Positions 6,756 through 8,013 of a DNA stretch of 8,013 bases are shown here, piece after piece. Made by a program: the position numbers and the translations under genes. The stretch is taken from positions 1 through 8,013 of the forward strand of contig SXIZ01000289.1 of the NCBI GenBank assembly GCA_005779525.1. Direction: 5' to 3'. Each line of letters starts with the position of its first letter. The stretch's first letter is position 1. Source of the stretch: Methylococcaceae bacterium. Its GTDB lineage: Bacteria; Pseudomonadota; Gammaproteobacteria; Methylococcales; Methylomonadaceae. The notes under the pieces were generated by a model. That model had not been told where the DNA came from. It searched no databases and saw only the letters and a list, made by a program, of their open reading frames with translations.

Positions 6756-7690
6756 GTATCCGTTGCTATTTGGCTATAGTTCTCTGATGGGACGGGTATC
6801 GATAGTACCTTATGCAAGCGTTGGGGTTGCCAATGTGCAATCGCCCAGGCTAATTGTTGCGCCACTGGATAACTTGCTAAGTCTACGGGTGGTTGCTGCT
6901 GTAATAATTGCAGTAGATGAAACATTCGAGCTGAGGTGTTGTGCTGCGTGACTGCGGGTGCAAACGCCTGTTTGCTTAATTTGCTGCCGTCTGGATTGAC
7001 TATCACTGGAACATGCAAATACCTGGGGACGGTTAAATTAAGACAGCTGTGCACATAGATTTGCTTGCAGGTCGCACTGAGTAAATCGACTCCGCGTACG
7101 ACATGATTCACGCCTTGTAGATGATCATCAATGACGACGGCAAACGGATAAGCAAATAACTGATCCTTGCGTTTTACAATAAAATCACCATGCTGAGTGG
7201 CAAGATGCTCATTGACGTAGTCTTGAATGCCATCGGTGAAACAGACTGCCTTGGGCGGGGTTTTAAGCCGCACAGCATGGGGAGCTTGCGTCTGGCTCAG
7301 GTGCTCTCTGCAATACCCTGGATAGACGGCTTCAGCCTCTGAATGCCCATGACTGAGTTGGCTCAAGGTTTTACGACTGCAATAGCAGGGATAGAGTAGA
7401 TTTTGTTGCTCTAATTCAGTTAAGGCCGCCGCATAGTCAGACTGGTGTTGACTTTGATAGTACACTGGGCCATCCCAATGCAAATTAAAATGTTCCAAGG
7501 TCGAAAAAATTTGACTATCAGCACCCTTCACGACACGCGGCGTGTCTAGATCATCAATTCGCAATAACCAAAGCCCGTCGTGAGCTTTGGCATCCAAATA
7601 ACTGGCTAAGGCAGTAAAGAGCGAGCCAAGGTGCAGTAGGCCAGTGGGCGAGGGGGCAAACCGGCCTACATAGCGTGGTTGATTTTGCAG
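6743..7690 (-). CDS. gluQ: Glutamyl-Q tRNA(Asp) synthetase, near-cognate start codon
   Basis: GluQRS activates glutamate and attaches it to queuosine in the anticodon of tRNA(Asp). It is a truncated paralogue of glutamyl-tRNA synthetase lacking the anticodon-binding half. Numbered from the CTG start (315 residues, close to the usual family length of about 300), it shows RFAPSPTG (10-17), the HIGH-equivalent HLGS (20-23), RIDDLDTPR (44-52), and zinc ligands C102, C104, Y123 and C127 (CYC then YPGYC). It also shows FIVKRKDQLFAYPFAVVIDDHLQGV (170-194, quoted in part: VVIDDHLQGV), RGVDLL and the KMSKS-equivalent KLSKQ (237-241). There is no ATG, GTG or TTG in frame between the upstream stop TGA (7726-7724) and the HLGS motif. 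The first canonical-type start is TTG at 7597, which would delete the ATP-binding motif. CTG (7690-7688) gives an N-terminus of nearly the E. coli length; ATA (7702-7700) is the alternative. It lies directly downstream of dksA, presumably co-transcribed. Confidence 0.9.
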   Translation of the reverse strand: MQNQPRYVGRFAPSPTGLLHLGSLFTALASYLDAKAHDGLWLLRIDDLDTPRVVKGADSQIFSTLEHFNLHWDGPVYYQSQHQSDYAAALTELEQQNLLYPCYCSRKTLSQLSHGHSEAEAVYPGYCREHLSQTQAPHAVRLKTPPKAVCFTDGIQDYVNEHLATQHGDFIVKRKDQLFAYPFAVVIDDHLQGVNHVVRGVDLLSATCKQIYVHSCLNLTVPRYLHVPVIVNPDGSKLSKQAFAPAVTQHNTSARMFHLLQLLQQQPPVDLASYPVAQQLAWAIAHWQPQRLHKVLSIPVPSENYSQIATDTLTS

Positions 7691-7705
7691 CGTGTGAGTT
7701 ATCCC
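7688..7705 (-). promoter_or_regulatory. gluQ initiation region overlapping the dksA stop
   Basis: Minus-strand bases from 7705 are GGGATAACTCACACGCTG. The dksA stop TAA is 7701-7699. In the gluQ frame, ATA (7702-7700) overlaps that stop as ATAA, the same geometry as the common ATGA start-stop overlap with G replaced by A. CTG (7690-7688) follows 11 nt after a GGGA that could serve as a weak Shine-Dalgarno site. Either codon would be reached by ribosomes finishing dksA. Confidence 0.4.
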
Positions 7706-8013
7706 ATTTGGCGTTCGCGAATTTCATCCAGGGTTTTGCAATCGATACATAATACTGCCGTCGGTCTTGCTTCCAAGCGACGAATGCCGATTTCAACTCC
7801 GCACGCTTCGCAATAGCCATAATCTCCCCGTTCGATATCTTTGAGCGACTGTTCGATTTTTTTTATCAATTTACGCTCACGATCACGGGTTCTTAATTCT
7901 AGGCTAAACTCCGATTCTTGAGTCGCCCGATCATTAGGGTCTGGAAAGTTAGTGGCATCGTCCTGCATATGATGCACGGTTCTATCGACTTCCTGCATTA
8001 ACTCATCTTTCCA
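7699..8013 (-). CDS. dksA: RNA polymerase-binding transcription factor DksA (5' part outside window)
   Basis: DksA binds the secondary channel of RNA polymerase and, with ppGpp, controls the stringent response, repressing rRNA promoters and activating amino-acid biosynthesis promoters. The reading frame is open to the window end, and the visible 104 residues align without gaps to the C-terminal two thirds of E. coli DksA, so about 46 N-terminal residues are missing. An ATG at 7998 is internal (WKDELMQEVDRTV) and not the true start. The coiled-coil tip keeps the functional DxxDxA motif in NFPDPNDRAT (window residues D25, D28, A30, equivalent to E. coli D71, D74, A76). RTRDRERKLIKKIE is near-identical to E. 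coli. The four-cysteine zinc finger is complete: CEAC and CIDC at window residues 68, 71, 89 and 92, around GVEIGIRRLEARPTAVL. It is followed immediately by gluQ on the same strand. Confidence 0.96.
   Translation of the reverse strand, partial: WKDELMQEVDRTVHHMQDDATNFPDPNDRATQESEFSLELRTRDRERKLIKKIEQSLKDIERGDYGYCEACGVEIGIRRLEARPTAVLCIDCKTLDEIRERQMG

Noticed and set aside
7591..7597. TTG at 7597 as the gluQ start
   Set aside because: It would remove RFAPSPTG and HLGS, which are encoded in frame immediately upstream and are essential for nucleotide binding. This TTG encodes the Leu of ASYLDAK.
7697..7720. Programmed -1 frameshift fusing DksA to GluQRS
   Set aside because: gluQ is indeed in the -1 frame, but the junction CAA ATG GGA TAA has no slippery heptamer and DksA ends at its normal C-terminus. 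Reinitiation at a near-cognate codon is simpler.
7554..7820. 88-residue minus-strand frame spanning the dksA-gluQ junction
   Set aside because: It runs out of frame through dksA and the start of gluQ, both of which are clearly coding in other frames.

Overview
The window looks like an ordinary chromosomal segment of a gammaproteobacterium with moderate GC content. The evidence is a DksA fragment very close to the E. coli protein, followed on the same strand by the glutamyl-Q tRNA(Asp) synthetase gene gluQ. This dksA-gluQ pairing is common in that class. I cannot name the genus. I found no insertion sequence, CRISPR array, tRNA or rRNA.

Layout from left to right. Positions 1-27 form a perfect 10-bp inverted repeat, probably a transcription terminator. 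Positions 114-2612 (minus) encode a large exported beta-propeller protein of the PF09826/COG4880 type. A 298-bp divergent intergenic region (2613-2910) follows. Positions 2911-6733 (plus) hold a tight three-gene operon with gaps of 3 and 4 nt: a periplasmic GH17-like glycoside hydrolase, a membrane histidine kinase, and an NtrC-type sigma-54-dependent response regulator. Convergent to it with only a 9-bp gap lies gluQ (minus, about 6743-7690), preceded by dksA (minus, 7699 to beyond the window end).

The most interesting reading concerns how the left part fits together. The intergenic region carries, on the minus strand, a good -24/-12 sigma-54 promoter (CTGGCATAGTTATCGCT, GG and GC exactly 12 bp apart) about 70 bp upstream of the beta-propeller gene. 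Upstream of it, at enhancer distance, is a cluster of TTTTGCA-type motifs including the dyad TTTTGCA-N9-TGCAAAA. The divergent operon encodes a complete sigma-54 activator with an intact GAFTGA loop and its kinase. The parsimonious hypothesis is a self-contained circuit: the kinase senses an envelope signal, possibly linked to the GH17 enzyme or its glycan, and the regulator switches on export of the beta-propeller protein. The parts are visible in the sequence; the wiring is inference.

The second notable point is gluQ. Between the last in-frame upstream stop and the conserved RFAPSPTG/HLGS nucleotide-binding motif there is no ATG, GTG or TTG. The gene must therefore start at a near-cognate codon (CTG at 7690-7688, or ATA overlapping the dksA stop as ATAA), or the sequence contains an error.
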